Positions 7,475 through 15,148 of a stretch of 24,785 nt of DNA are shown here, piece by piece. The notes under the pieces were generated by a model. The model ran no database searches. It saw nothing but the letters and a program-made list of their open reading frames with translations, and was not told the origin of the DNA. A program made the position numbers and the translations under genes. The stretch is from NCBI GenBank assembly GCA_965368585.1, contig CBDUNM010000063.1:1-24785 (forward strand). Direction: 5' to 3'. This DNA is from JARRQB01 sp965368585 (GTDB lineage Bacteria; Pseudomonadota; Gammaproteobacteria; Chromatiales; Chromatiaceae). Each line of letters begins with the position of its first letter. Position 1 is the stretch's first letter.

Positions 7475-8533
7475 TTACGGATCAAGTTCCGCGGGGTTCG
7501 GGTAATAGAGGTCGTCGGGCCAATCCTCCGTCTGGTCCACATGCATCAATCCCGCAGCCCCTTTGGGCACCCGGAACAGCGCATGATCGACGATGAGAAA
7601 CTCGCCCGGCACCGGCGTCGAGAGTTCAAACACCGCAGCAGAAGCCGGCGGCACGTAGACCGTCTCCTCGTTGCGGGTCGCATCTTTCACATGACCCGTA
7701 TACACGTTGTCGAAAATAGTACCGATGATGTGCCAATTGGAGCCGATGTTGGGGCCACCGGTAACGAAGAAGAAACGCACATTGTCGTCCTGCTCGGCCC
7801 GGATGGTTTCGCCGTACAAGGTTGGATCCGCGAGGGCGTGTTTGTGGCCGTTGAAGGTGAACAGGCTGGGATGCTCCTCGCCAGCCTTATCCTCGTCCAG
7901 CACGTACACATCGGTCGGGATTCCATGCGCACCGTCACTCAACGCATCGTGATACCAGTCGCTCTGGCCGATGTAAAACTCCTTGTCGACCTTCTTGAGC
8001 CCGCCCTTCGGCTCCACCATGATCAGGCCGTACATACCGTACGCCACGTGCTCCCAGGGCATCCCTTCCGCAGCACAATGATAGACATAGGCCCCCTGGC
8101 GCTTGGCCTTGAACGAGAAGGTCCGCGTCTCACCGGGTTCCACGTTGGTGACCGTGGCGCCACCGCCCGGACCCATGGAGGCGTGCAAATCAATATTGTG
8201 CGGCTCCTCGTTCCCCAGATCGTTGGTCAGATTGATAACGACCGTGTCACCCTGCATTACCCGGATCATCGGACCCGGCACGGTGCCATTGAACGTCCAG
8301 ACCCAGGCCTTCTTGCCGGGTTCGATTTCGGTGATCACCTCTTTGGCGACCAGTTCCACAGTCACTGTTTTGGGCTTCTTGCGGTGTATCGGTGGAGGAA
8401 GATCGGTAGGGTCCTTCGCCGCATACGGTGGGGCCGATACCTCCGGGGCCGACTGTACGGACCCGAGTGGCAGGGCCAAAACTACGGCCGTCGCGAACAG
8501 GGAGAAAACCCTTCTCAACGCTAGAGTAGTCAT
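7475..8533 (-). CDS. nirK: copper-containing nitrite reductase (NO-forming)
   Basis: Periplasmic trimeric enzyme that reduces nitrite to nitric oxide. The 352-residue product starts with a Sec signal (residues 1-28, cleavage near VQS-A). All copper ligands are visible: type 1 copper His112, Cys153, His162, Met167; type 2 copper His117, His152, His317. The catalytic Asp115 (in HNIDLH) and His268 (in NWHIIG) are also present. The open frame extends to 8581, but ATG 8533 has GGAGG eight bases upstream and gives a clean signal peptide. It stands alone; no other denitrification gene is in the window, so it may serve partial denitrification or nitrite detoxification. The upstream region carries two palindromes. 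An 11-base hairpin follows the gene. Confidence 0.96.
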   Translation of the reverse strand: MTTLALRRVFSLFATAVVLALPLGSVQSAPEVSAPPYAAKDPTDLPPPIHRKKPKTVTVELVAKEVITEIEPGKKAWVWTFNGTVPGPMIRVMQGDTVVINLTNDLGNEEPHNIDLHASMGPGGGATVTNVEPGETRTFSFKAKRQGAYVYHCAAEGMPWEHVAYGMYGLIMVEPKGGLKKVDKEFYIGQSDWYHDALSDGAHGIPTDVYVLDEDKAGEEHPSLFTFNGHKHALADPTLYGETIRAEQDDNVRFFFVTGGPNIGSNWHIIGTIFDNVYTGHVKDATRNEETVYVPPASAAVFELSTPVPGEFLIVDHALFRVPKGAAGLMHVDQTEDWPDDLYYPNPAELDP

Positions 8534-8697
8534 GGGAAATACCTCCGTTTGCTTGTACTTCTTTGAATTGAGCGCCCTCACTCCTTTGGCTTCCGGCCTG
8601 GGCTAGGGGCTCAGTGGGTCGCCCAGTAGGTGGCTCCGATCGGTAAGGCAGGAGTCATTTTCAGCCCCATCGGCAACCTGTGCGCCACTGGAACAAA

Positions 8698-8710
8698 CTG
8701 CAACTTGCAG
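8698..8710. promoter_or_regulatory. palindrome upstream of nirK
   Basis: CTGCAA-C-TTGCAG, a perfect inverted repeat with a one-base centre, about 165 bases before the nirK start. It is a candidate operator, but I cannot assign a regulator. Confidence 0.3.
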
Positions 8711-8752
8711 AGGCGTAACTAAAAAGATATGCCTGAAGCGAGATTAGATAAT

Positions 8753-8764
8753 GGGTTATAACCC
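8753..8764. promoter_or_regulatory. perfect 12-base palindrome upstream of nirK
   Basis: GGGTTATAACCC lies in an AT-rich patch about 220 bases before the nirK start. It is neither an FNR site (TTGAT-N4-ATCAA) nor a clear NsrR site. It is a candidate binding site for an unknown regulator. Confidence 0.3.
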
Positions 8765-9218
8765 TACTTCTCTATAGTTTATTTACAACTAACGGATAGG
8801 TTTGTCGCTGCGAGTTGTTCGGCGCAATTTTCTTACCGCTGCGAATATTGAAGTGAGTTCAGGTCGCTCGCCGCGAAAACCTGTCCACGATTGAGTGGCA
8901 CCTTGTGGCCGGGAGCGCAATTTAGCCGATTCCGCCATCTCAGCACCTCGACAGCGGAATTGCCCAGCCGAGGGAGTGGCCGTTCCTGTTTCACACCGGT
9001 CGTCCGCAGGATGAGGCCCGACCTGCAGGAGAGGGTCGAGTGCGGCCAACCGACTTCGTTCGATTTATGTCTCCTTTCCGTATTTTTCTGACTTTGTCGA
9101 ACGAGACCAATTAGGGTACTGCTTCAACCGAAGATCGATGAAAAACCAGTCGACTTCAATTCGGCCGAAGCTGCCGGTGAAGATTCGACCCGGCAACGAC
9201 TGCAATGGGTTGGTCACC
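8765..9218. other. non-coding accessory stretch
   Basis: Short overlapping frames on both strands show no family resemblance. The texture is like that of the dispersed repeats next to it. I see no gene. Confidence 0.4.
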
Positions 9219-9231
9219 GGTCGTAGGCCGG

Positions 9232-9320
9232 GAAATTTCGTTGAACGGCAGCTTTCTGAACTCCTGACCGACAGGTCCGACACCAACCGGCCGATTTGTT
9301 ACCGACCGATACGGTAGGAA
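9232..9320 (+). repeat. dispersed intergenic repeat, copy A (right half)
   Basis: The segment containing ACGGCAGCTTTCTGAA and ending ACGGTAGGAA resembles 12561-12695 along its length, in the same orientation, with scattered mismatches and small gaps. It is the right half of the repeat unit whose fuller copy is near 12490. Confidence 0.5.
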
Positions 9321-9398
9321 CCATTACACAGCGAATGTGCAGTCGGCGCGGCTATTAGCCTGGATCAACGCCTAAGGCGTTCGCCTAACAAACAAGTA

Positions 9399-9857
9399 TC
9401 AACCTTGGGTGCGCCACGATCCGTCAGATTGTCGACAGGCGGTGCCGTAGACCTTTTGGCTGCGGCCATCCACTATCGCGTCGACCGTGTACTCGCGGCA
9501 TGGCCCGCTGCCGGTATCGAAAGTCCGCGTGGGGGTTACGGTGTACTGGTTGCCAGTGTCCGGATTCTTCCAACTCGAATTTACGCCGGTACGCACATTC
9601 TCCAGGGAAACGGCCGTCTTCATCCGGTCGGTGTCATCCATGGACTGACCGACTCGCCCACCGATGGCAGCGCCCGCAAGGGTGCCCACGATGATGGCTG
9701 CAGTGCGACCGCTACCGCCCCCGACCTGATTGCCCAACAAGCCGCCGAGTGCACCGCCAATTACCATGCCGGCCTGTTCGTTATATCGATCTGCAGCGCA
9801 GCCGCTTAGAATCAGGGTGGCGCCCAGGGCGGTTGCGATCAATATTTTGCTTTGCAT
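9399..9857 (-). CDS. glycine-zipper surface lipoprotein (17 kDa surface antigen-like)
   Basis: 152-residue lipoprotein. The signal sequence ends in the lipobox LSGC, so Cys20 is the lipidated residue and the protein is likely anchored in the outer membrane. Residues 30-75 are a glycine zipper (repeated GGxxG, as in GGALGGLLGNQVGGGSG), typical of the Rickettsia 17 kDa antigen and glycine-zipper 2TM families. The C-terminal part (about 90-152) is a small polar domain with two Cys (GPCREY and TACRQ) that could form a disulfide. The start is ATG 9857, with GGAGG six bases upstream; the open frame begins 21 bases earlier without such a site. The biochemical role is unknown; relatives are envelope structure proteins. 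Confidence 0.87.
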   Translation of the reverse strand: MQSKILIATALGATLILSGCAADRYNEQAGMVIGGALGGLLGNQVGGGSGRTAAIIVGTLAGAAIGGRVGQSMDDTDRMKTAVSLENVRTGVNSSWKNPDTGNQYTVTPTRTFDTGSGPCREYTVDAIVDGRSQKVYGTACRQSDGSWRTQG

Positions 9858-10131
9858 GACTGCCTCCAAATTTGGCAAGGAAACCTCTCAAACATTAGAC
9901 AACGTATTTTGGGGTTCGGATTCATCCCTGTCTTCCTTTTTCTTTAGTAGATGAAGCGCAAATCAGGGGAAGGGAGCGCGTCTCGGTCGGTATCTGGCCG
10001 TTCCGCCCGGATCAGCCGTTAGGGTGGAGGTCCCGTTCTGGGTGAAACGGCCGGTTAGCCGACCCGAACGCAAGACCCATCCTGACAGTTGATTCCCCGG
10101 GCTCGGGAATGTCTCTTCTTGGCTGGGAGCC

Positions 10132-10200
10132 GCGGTTCCCAGTTTTTCCCGAAAGCCACCGGTGGATAGATGGAGGTTCGGCGAAGGTCGGCTATGCGGG
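10132..10200 (+). repeat. dispersed intergenic repeat, copy B (left half)
   Basis: The segment built around AGTTTTTCCCGAAAGCC matches 12490-12559 over about 70 bases, with roughly one mismatch in five and one single-base gap. It lies in non-coding DNA, in the same orientation as the other copies. Confidence 0.7.
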
Positions 10201-10295
10201 ACCTATCCCCAAAGGCAGCCCCCGGCCATAGGCGGGCAGCCGAGCCGCACCATTCACCACTCGCCAACGGCGGACACTCGGATAACCCGGCCGCG

Positions 10296-10490
10296 ATGAA
10301 CTAGGCGCAACGCATCAAGCATGTGTTCAACATCGATATGGAATCCTGCCCGGCCTGCGGCCGGGCTGTGCGAATCGTTGCCTGTATCGAATATCCCGAC
10401 GTCATCGCCAAGACCCTTACCCACCTGGATGTGAAAGGCGGTGAGCCCGAAGCCACCCGGCGGCCTCCGTGCCGAGCGCCACCGCGATCA
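10296..10490 (+). pseudogene. IS91-family transposase remnant, C-terminal end
   Basis: Reads M-N-stop-AQRIKHVFNIDMESC, then CPACGRAVRIVACIEYPDVI and CRAPP near the end. This is the C-terminal zinc-binding end of IS91-like (Y2) transposases, which usually begins NWAQRLKRVF. The Trp codon is now TAG at 10302-10304. No N-terminal catalytic part lies upstream. The remnant runs into the 3' end of the oxygenase gene on the other strand. Confidence 0.75.
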
Positions 10491-11108
10491 CGCATGCTGC
10501 ACGACATCCGTATTGATGACACATCGAACGGTCGTTGCCGGCTGGGTGGCCGTATGCCAGTAATAGCCATCAAAGATGACCACCCGTCCCTGTTTCGGCT
10601 TCACTCGCTTTTTTTCTTTTAGCTCATGCGCCTCCGGTGGTTTCGGTTCGTTCTCGCTGTACATGTTCTCGAAGATCACGGTATCCCCGTCAGCATCGCA
10701 GACGTAGTAAAGCAATGCGAAGTGTTCTTCCAGCAGGTCGACATGATGCGCATCGTATTCACTGCCGCTCCAGCCTTTCAATGGCAACTGCAAAAAGGTC
10801 CTCGATTTGACGATAGAGTATTTTCCTACCTCGTTTGTCTTTTGCTTGATCTTCTCCATGCAGTTCGTCCACAAAGGTTCGAGCATCTTGATATACGCTT
10901 CGTGAGACTTGATGGCGCCGTCCCTTATGAAGGTCTGGCCAAATCCGGGTCGCTTGTCTTGCGATCCGCCACCTGTAACGTCAGGGATGAAATGCCATGG
11001 AAAGTCAGACCCGCTCATTCCAGATCCGAGCATCATCTTTTTTATCTGTTGTTGTTCTTCGATCGAAACGATGTCATCGAATACCCAAACCTCCTTTTTC
11101 CATTTCAT
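10488..11108 (-). CDS. 2OG-Fe(II) oxygenase, prolyl-4-hydroxylase-like, phage type
   Basis: 206-residue protein with the features of 2-oxoglutarate/Fe(II) dioxygenases: HxD iron motif at His122-Val-Asp124, distal iron ligand His185 (in GYYWHTAT), and Arg195 ten residues later for 2-oxoglutarate. The segment LLYYVCDADGDTVIFEN is typical of short oxygenases common in marine phages and in bacteria that acquired them. The substrate is unknown; relatives hydroxylate protein side chains or act on small molecules. ATG 11108 begins MKWKKEVWVFDD, a normal family start, with GGGAGGG about 10 bases upstream. It is AT-richer than neighbouring genes and sits between two IS91 transposase remnants, so horizontal acquisition is likely. 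It looks intact. Confidence 0.82.
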   Translation of the reverse strand: MKWKKEVWVFDDIVSIEEQQQIKKMMLGSGMSGSDFPWHFIPDVTGGGSQDKRPGFGQTFIRDGAIKSHEAYIKMLEPLWTNCMEKIKQKTNEVGKYSIVKSRTFLQLPLKGWSGSEYDAHHVDLLEEHFALLYYVCDADGDTVIFENMYSENEPKPPEAHELKEKKRVKPKQGRVVIFDGYYWHTATQPATTVRCVINTDVVQHA

Positions 11109-11337
11109 TGTTCAGCTGCCCTCCCCATGTTTTGTACCGTAGATTAAGTCGGCATTTCACTGTATCAGCCATGCCGAACGGCATAATGCCTGAATTCGCC
11201 ATTCTGGGTCAGACTACGATTCGTGACTTGACCGGGGAATAACGCTGGCTGACCTTCGCTTTTCGAGTTTCTGTTTCAATCTGAAGTGCGCGGACAGGCT
11301 TATCGGCACCAGCGGTCCGTGGCGGCGATTCGTGTCT

Positions 11338-11430
11338 GAGGTCCTAGATGCGTCGGAGCGAGCGGATCGACGTCAGAAGCTCGAACGGCTCTGCAGATAC
11401 TTCGGTCGGCCGGCAATTGCCCAGCAGCAG
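11338..11430 (+). pseudogene. IS91-family transposase remnant, internal part
   Basis: Translates as EVLDASERADRRQ followed by KLERLCRYFGRPAIAQQQ. This matches the conserved KLERLCRY-x2-RP block of IS91-type transposases. No start, catalytic Tyr motif or C-terminus is attached. It comes after the C-terminal remnant at 10296-10490 on the same strand, the wrong order for a single broken copy, so two copies or a rearrangement are implied. Confidence 0.65.
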
Positions 11431-11678
11431 TCGGTACAAAGGGCCGTGGTTGCCTGCTCGGCTGCTCGCAGGTCGAACTGCTTTAGTTAATCCAGCTTTC
11501 CTGTCACATCCTTGTGTTGATTACCCTGCTGAAATCCTTCGCATGGGAGGCGTTCCGCCCAGGCGCCATATTGCGACAGGGTCGGCCACGCGACGACTGT
11601 GCGGGCCTCCCTCGTCGCCGTCTACCAGGGCGATCTGCTAACCTCGAGGACAACTCGTTTGTTTGGGCCCCTTTCGAT
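11431..11678. other. intergenic leader of the DUF3108 gene
   Basis: No gene is recognised. The frame of the following gene is open from 11514 but looks non-coding (Arg-rich, no ribosome site) before 11679. Confidence 0.35.
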
Positions 11679-12431
11679 ATGGTTGGGCGCTTCCGCGTTT
11701 CAGGCTTTCGTTTACGATCGACGATCTGTTTTGCATGGTCGGCCGGCGGGCTGCTTTCGTCACTTGCTGCGCTCGCCTCATCGACGATCGATTTCTCTCA
11801 ATGTCCAACCGTGCTGACCCCGTATGAGGCGAGCTACATTTCGAGCTATAACAACCTCAGCCTGAACGGACAGCGGTCACTCGCGCCGCAAGAATCGGGC
11901 GGCTGGCTCCTTTCGCATACGGTCGAAAAACTCGGCAGCCGTATCAGTGAGCGATCCGTTTTCGAGGCCCATAACAACCAGCTTCGCATTCGCCAATACG
12001 ACATGGACCAGTCGATCTTCAAGATCCGACGAAAAGACCGGGTGCACTTCGACTGGGAAAACAAGGTCATTAGGACCAGTGGCCGACGGGAGGGTGAAAT
12101 TCCGCTCGATGGGAGCTACCTCGATCCACTGAGCCACCAGCTTGCACTGCGCTGTGACATGGCCCGTGGCGCGCAACAGGCGACCTATCAGGTGGTCAAA
12201 AGAGGGAAGGTTAAACCCCACCGATTCCGCCGCGTGGGCACTGCGAGGCTCGAAACTGCACTTGGTCCATTGGACACCGTGGTCGTCGAACGCGTCCGGG
12301 ATTCCGATGAGCGATCCACACGCATCTGGCTCGCCCCCGTCCTCAACTACCTGTTGGTCAGACTGCAGCAACGAGATAACGAGGACGACCTGGAAGTGAC
12401 CTTGCAGCTGCAAGCGGTCGAGTTTCAATGA
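11679..12431 (+). CDS. DUF3108 periplasmic protein
   Basis: About 250 residues. The N-terminus (to about residue 35) is basic then hydrophobic, consistent with a signal peptide, so the rest should be periplasmic. The body starts YEASYISSYNNLSLNG and ends with an antiparallel-strand region (WLAPVLNYLLVRLQQRDNED, then LEVTLQLQ), the pattern of the DUF3108 family, a beta-barrel-like protein of unknown function common in gammaproteobacteria. Relatives often follow purM/purN; here it stands alone. ATG 11679 gives the best signal peptide, although no clear ribosome site precedes it; the frame is open from 11514. Start confidence is low, family confidence fair. Confidence 0.7.
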   Translation: MVGRFRVSGFRLRSTICFAWSAGGLLSSLAALASSTIDFSQCPTVLTPYEASYISSYNNLSLNGQRSLAPQESGGWLLSHTVEKLGSRISERSVFEAHNNQLRIRQYDMDQSIFKIRRKDRVHFDWENKVIRTSGRREGEIPLDGSYLDPLSHQLALRCDMARGAQQATYQVVKRGKVKPHRFRRVGTARLETALGPLDTVVVERVRDSDERSTRIWLAPVLNYLLVRLQQRDNEDDLEVTLQLQAVEFQ

Positions 12432-12489
12432 CAGTTGGTCTTGGGGTCCACTTCCTCGGTCAGCATCCGTCCGGTTCTGGCCGACTCCA

Positions 12490-12695
12490 GCGGTTCGCAG
12501 TTTTTCCCGAAAGCCGCCGATGGAAATGATGGCGGTGCGGCGAGGGTCAGCAATGCGGAAAATTTCGCCGAGCGTGCGTATTCCACGCCCATCCGGCCGG
12601 CGGTTCCACGCTGATCCGAGCGGCTTTCTGATATCCTAACCGGCAGAACACGACCCCAAGCCGACCTAGTCGTCCATCGTCACGCACGGTAGGAA
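12490..12695 (+). repeat. dispersed intergenic repeat, copy C (fullest copy)
   Basis: The left third (12490-12559) matches 10132-10200 and the right part (12561-12695) matches 9232-9320, in the same order and orientation. It therefore appears to be one unit of about 200 bases of which the other two are partial copies. It carries no convincing open frame. Confidence 0.65.
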
Positions 12696-12917
12696 ACAAC
12701 ACCATGCCGTCATTCGGGGAATGCATGGGCAAGGTCCGCTGCGCGTTGGATTGAGACAAAAATTCGCAGCGGCCTCATCAGCTCGCAGGACGCGGCAACG
12801 ATCTGCCATAGCCCGGCGTACAGGCCCAAGGGGGAACTATGTGCGGCGGAGCAAAATGTAAACGCCCTCACAAATCGAGCGTGCACACAAAAGTTTCACA
12901 TGCGGGACGCCATTCTT
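12696..12917. other. intergenic region, nothing recognised
   Basis: No family resemblance in any frame and no strong hairpin. Confidence 0.35.
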
Positions 12918-12930
12918 GTTGCAATGCAAC
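12918..12930. promoter_or_regulatory. operator-like palindrome over a -35 box
   Basis: GTTGCA-A-TGCAAC is a perfect inverted repeat. It overlaps the TTGCAA -35 candidate at 12919-12924, the usual position for a repressor site. Confidence 0.3.
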
Positions 12931-12948
12931 ATAAGTATACGTTAAAAT
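12919..12948 (+). promoter_or_regulatory. candidate sigma-70 promoter
   Basis: TTGCAA (-35) and TAAAAT (-10) are 18 bases apart in an AT-rich patch. The leader to the next gene would be about 65 bases and includes a GGTCTG-CCC-CAGACC hairpin at 12962-12976. Confidence 0.4.
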
Positions 12949-13021
12949 TCTTAAAAATTAGGGTCTGCCCCAGACCATGTTGTGAGTAACCGTTCAAGCT
13001 GTATCTAGGCGCGGTGTGAAG

Positions 13022-13348
13022 ATGCAAACTGAAAACAGAAATGATCAACCTGCCCGCAGCGCGGTAGAGACGTTGGATCCGAACACGTTGGCACCAAGCC
13101 GCAGAAAAGCAGCAAGACGCTATGGACATGCACAGTACACCCACCAACTTTCTGAAGAAGAAACTGAAGCCGTGTCGCGTTGGCTCGTCAGAGTCGTGCC
13201 ACTGGTCTTTGGCGCCATAATGGGTGATCTTGCACACGACACAGTAATCGGGCTCTCAGCCGCATTAGCTGTCAGCTTAGCTTTCGACTTGTCGATGGAA
13301 GGCAACTCGATCGTGCTCGGCCTATTCCGTCATTTGCGTAAAGAGTGA
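13022..13348 (+). CDS. small hypothetical membrane protein
   Basis: 108 residues, no family recognised. Residues 1-50 are polar and charged (RRKAARRYGHAQ, EEETEA). Residues 53-69 and 73-91 are hydrophobic (LVRVVPLVFGAIMG and TVIGLSAALAVSLAF) and could form a membrane hairpin. The end is basic. ATG 13022 is preceded by a poor ribosome site; a GTG two codons upstream is an alternative. A promoter-like pair lies about 75 bases upstream and hairpins begin 12 bases after the stop. Codon use is less GC-biased than in the core genes, suggesting accessory origin. Confidence 0.5.
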   Translation: MQTENRNDQPARSAVETLDPNTLAPSRRKAARRYGHAQYTHQLSEEETEAVSRWLVRVVPLVFGAIMGDLAHDTVIGLSAALAVSLAFDLSMEGNSIVLGLFRHLRKE

Positions 13349-13360
13349 CGGCATTAGTGC

Positions 13361-13501
13361 GGCCGCTGAACGCAGGCGTTCATGGCCGGCAAGAGCTGGG
13401 GGCGAGAGTCCAGTCTTGCCCTGATGCCCATTTGAAAGATCGGATGGAGACTGCGGGCGATAGTCCAGTCCGGAAACAGAGAGGACGTTTTTAACTCTCT
13501 T
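13361..13501 (+). ncRNA. candidate structured RNA: tandem hairpins with a repeated loop sequence
   Basis: Four hairpins follow each other. H1 13361-13387: TGAACG-CAGG-CGTTCA extended by GGCC/GGCC. H2 13388-13420: GGCAAGA...TCTTGCC then CTGG/CCAG with one bulged G. H3 13449-13470: GACTG...CAGTC. H4 13481-13500: about 6 base pairs. The loop side of H2 and H3 shares a 16-base direct repeat (GGGCGAGAGTCCAGTC at 13400-13415, GGGCGATAGTCCAGTC at 13455-13470; 15 of 16 identical), 55 bases apart. I do not recognise a known riboswitch or ribozyme. It could be the leader of the gene at 13605, the 3' end of the gene at 13022, or a free small RNA. Confidence 0.4.
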
Positions 13502-13604
13502 GCATGAATAAACCCTGACTGCATGCGACCTGGCCCGATCCAAGCGTGAGGGCGGATGTCGTCTTTTCGGCTTGGAAGTCTTATCGTAGGAGTTTGTCGT
13601 CACC

Positions 13605-13889
13605 ATGTCTTACCAAACAAAAATTGACCAAATGATCGGCAAACATGTCGCTGATTTTCAAGTGGAAATCTCTGCCGCGAAGAAGCTGCAGAAATGCGAG
13701 TTCCACTCTCCTATGGTGTATGGATACCCGGCCGGTGTTTATCATCCGACGGCCACTATAGAACGAACGCATGTGAGCCGGATTCTGTCCAATCGGGCCG
13801 GAAAGATGAGCAACGGGGTACCCTGGCTCTTGGGTCTAGATCTGGCGAGCGAATATGCCCTCGGTCTCTATAATCCGGTACGGCGCTAG
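13605..13889 (+). CDS. small hypothetical protein
   Basis: 94 residues, no family recognised, no signal peptide or membrane segment. The N-terminal part (MSYQTKIDQMIGKHV to about residue 30) looks helical; the middle (SPMVYGYPAGVYHP) is rich in Tyr and Pro. AGGAG at 13588-13592 lies 12 bases before the ATG, rather far. It ends about 30 bases before the left end of the IS3 element, so its former downstream neighbours may have been lost with the deletion inferred there. It may belong with the hairpin region just upstream. Confidence 0.45.
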   Translation: MSYQTKIDQMIGKHVADFQVEISAAKKLQKCEFHSPMVYGYPAGVYHPTATIERTHVSRILSNRAGKMSNGVPWLLGLDLASEYALGLYNPVRR

Positions 13890-13985
13890 ACCGCAGTATC
13901 CGAGCCAGTCACGAATGATGTGGCTAGACTATCCCGGACACACAACCTCAAGTAGTCTTGGGGTCTAACTGGAGAGTGTGTACCG

Positions 13986-14285
13986 ATGAGTAACCAGAAG
14001 AAGCCAAACCACCATACACCGGAGTTCAGAGAGTCAGCAGTTAAGCTGGCCGTCGAGAGCGATCTGTCGATATCCAAGACCGCCGAAGAACTGGGGATCA
14101 ATACGAATACGCTGCATACCTGGATCAGCAAGTACCACCGGCCGCAGAAGGATCAAGCTGGCCGGGTTGAGGAAGAACATCTCTATGATGAGCTGAAAAG
14201 GCTGCGTAAGGAAAACAAGCGTCTGACAGAGGAGCGCGATATTCTAAAAAAGGCAACGGCGTACTTTGCGAAGGAAAGTTCATGA
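13986..14285 (+). CDS. IS3-family transposase OrfA
   Basis: 99-residue DNA-binding subunit. Residues 10-50 form a helix-turn-helix (FRESAVKLAVESDLSISKTA, then TLHTWISKY); residues 65-90 form a Leu-zipper-like helix (LYDELKRLRKENKRL) used to pair with OrfAB. GGAG lies about ten bases before ATG 13986. It overlaps orfB by four bases in the -1 frame. OrfA alone typically regulates transposition. Confidence 0.93.
   Translation: MSNQKKPNHHTPEFRESAVKLAVESDLSISKTAEELGINTNTLHTWISKYHRPQKDQAGRVEEEHLYDELKRLRKENKRLTEERDILKKATAYFAKESS
14246..14252 (+). promoter_or_regulatory. programmed -1 frameshift site
   Basis: A-AAA-AAG in the orfA frame, the standard slippery heptamer of IS3 elements. The shift leads into the open orfB frame and would yield the OrfAB transposase. 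Confidence 0.85.
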
Positions 14286-15148
14286 AGTACGCCTTTATCC
14301 AGCGCAACCAAGAGGAGTTCACCGTGACACGGATGTGCCGCCTGATGGGCGTCTCGCCAAGCGCCTATTATGACTGGCTGACAAGACCGCAAAGCGCTCG
14401 CAGTCTCGAAGATGTCCGATTGGGCGAGCAAGTGAAAAGTATTCACAAACAGAGTCGAGAAACCTATGGTGCAAGGCGTATCCGGCACGAATTGATGGAA
14501 GCTGGTGATCCCATCAGTCGCGTGCGTGTTGGTCGTCTGATGAAGCAGCAGGACCTGGAGAGTAAGAGTCGGCGAAAATTCAAAGCAACGACCAACTCAA
14601 ATCATGGTCGTCCTGTCAGCCCGAATCTCTTGGACCGGGAATTCTGTGTTGCGCAACCGGATACCGTCTACGCAGGAGATATCACTTACATACGCACCGA
14701 TGAAGGCTGGCTTTACGTTGCGGTCTTGATTGATCTGTACTCGAGGGCTGTTGTGGGCTGGGCTATGTCAGAGCGAATGACAGCGCAGCTGGCGAATGAT
14801 GCTTTGATGATGGCGATCTGGAAGCGCAGACCCCCAAAAGGCCTGATGGTCCACAGTGATCGTGGCAGCCAATACGCCTCAGACCTTTACCAGAAAACCA
14901 TCAAGGATCACGGTTTCATTTGTAGTATGAGCCGCAAGGGTAGCTGCTGGGATAACGCCCCGTCGGAGAGTTTCTTCCACACGTTGAAGACGGAGCTGAC
15001 GTATCACCAGCGCTACCAGACCAGGCACGACACTAGGCACGAGATTTTTGAATACATCGAGGTCTTCTACAACCGCCAACGACGTCACTCAACTATCGGT
15101 TATCAAACGCCATTGGGCTATGAGAAAGAGAATCGAAAAGTCGCGTGA
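14282..15148 (+). CDS. IS3-family transposase OrfB (integrase core)
   Basis: 288-residue catalytic half of the transposase. An HTH_21-like region with ETYGARRIRHEL (residues 60-71) precedes the rve integrase core. The DDE triad is complete: Asp133 (AGDITYI), Asp193 (HSDRGSQY) and Glu229 (SESFFHTLKTE), with 35 residues between the last two, as expected. The C-terminal FYNRQRRHSTIGYQTP is typical. It is probably made as an OrfAB fusion through the slippery site at 14246; the ATG at 14282 overlaps the orfA stop. No frameshift or stop interrupts it, so the element may be active. Confidence 0.95.
   Translation: MKYAFIQRNQEEFTVTRMCRLMGVSPSAYYDWLTRPQSARSLEDVRLGEQVKSIHKQSRETYGARRIRHELMEAGDPISRVRVGRLMKQQDLESKSRRKFKATTNSNHGRPVSPNLLDREFCVAQPDTVYAGDITYIRTDEGWLYVAVLIDLYSRAVVGWAMSERMTAQLANDALMMAIWKRRPPKGLMVHSDRGSQYASDLYQKTIKDHGFICSMSRKGSCWDNAPSESFFHTLKTELTYHQRYQTRHDTRHEIFEYIEVFYNRQRRHSTIGYQTPLGYEKENRKVA

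Noticed and set aside
7088..8524. 478-codon open frame on the plus strand
   Set aside because: It lies antisense to nirK, which has full copper ligands, signal peptide and ribosome site. The plus-strand product resembles no family.
9361..9400. Integron attC site (GCCTAAC beside a CCTTAGGCGTT-like palindrome)
   Set aside because: No matching GTTRRRY end at a proper distance, no integrase, and the adjacent gene is a normal lipoprotein.
13400..13470. CRISPR array
   Set aside because: Only two copies of a 16-base motif, within hairpins, and no further repeats or cas genes.
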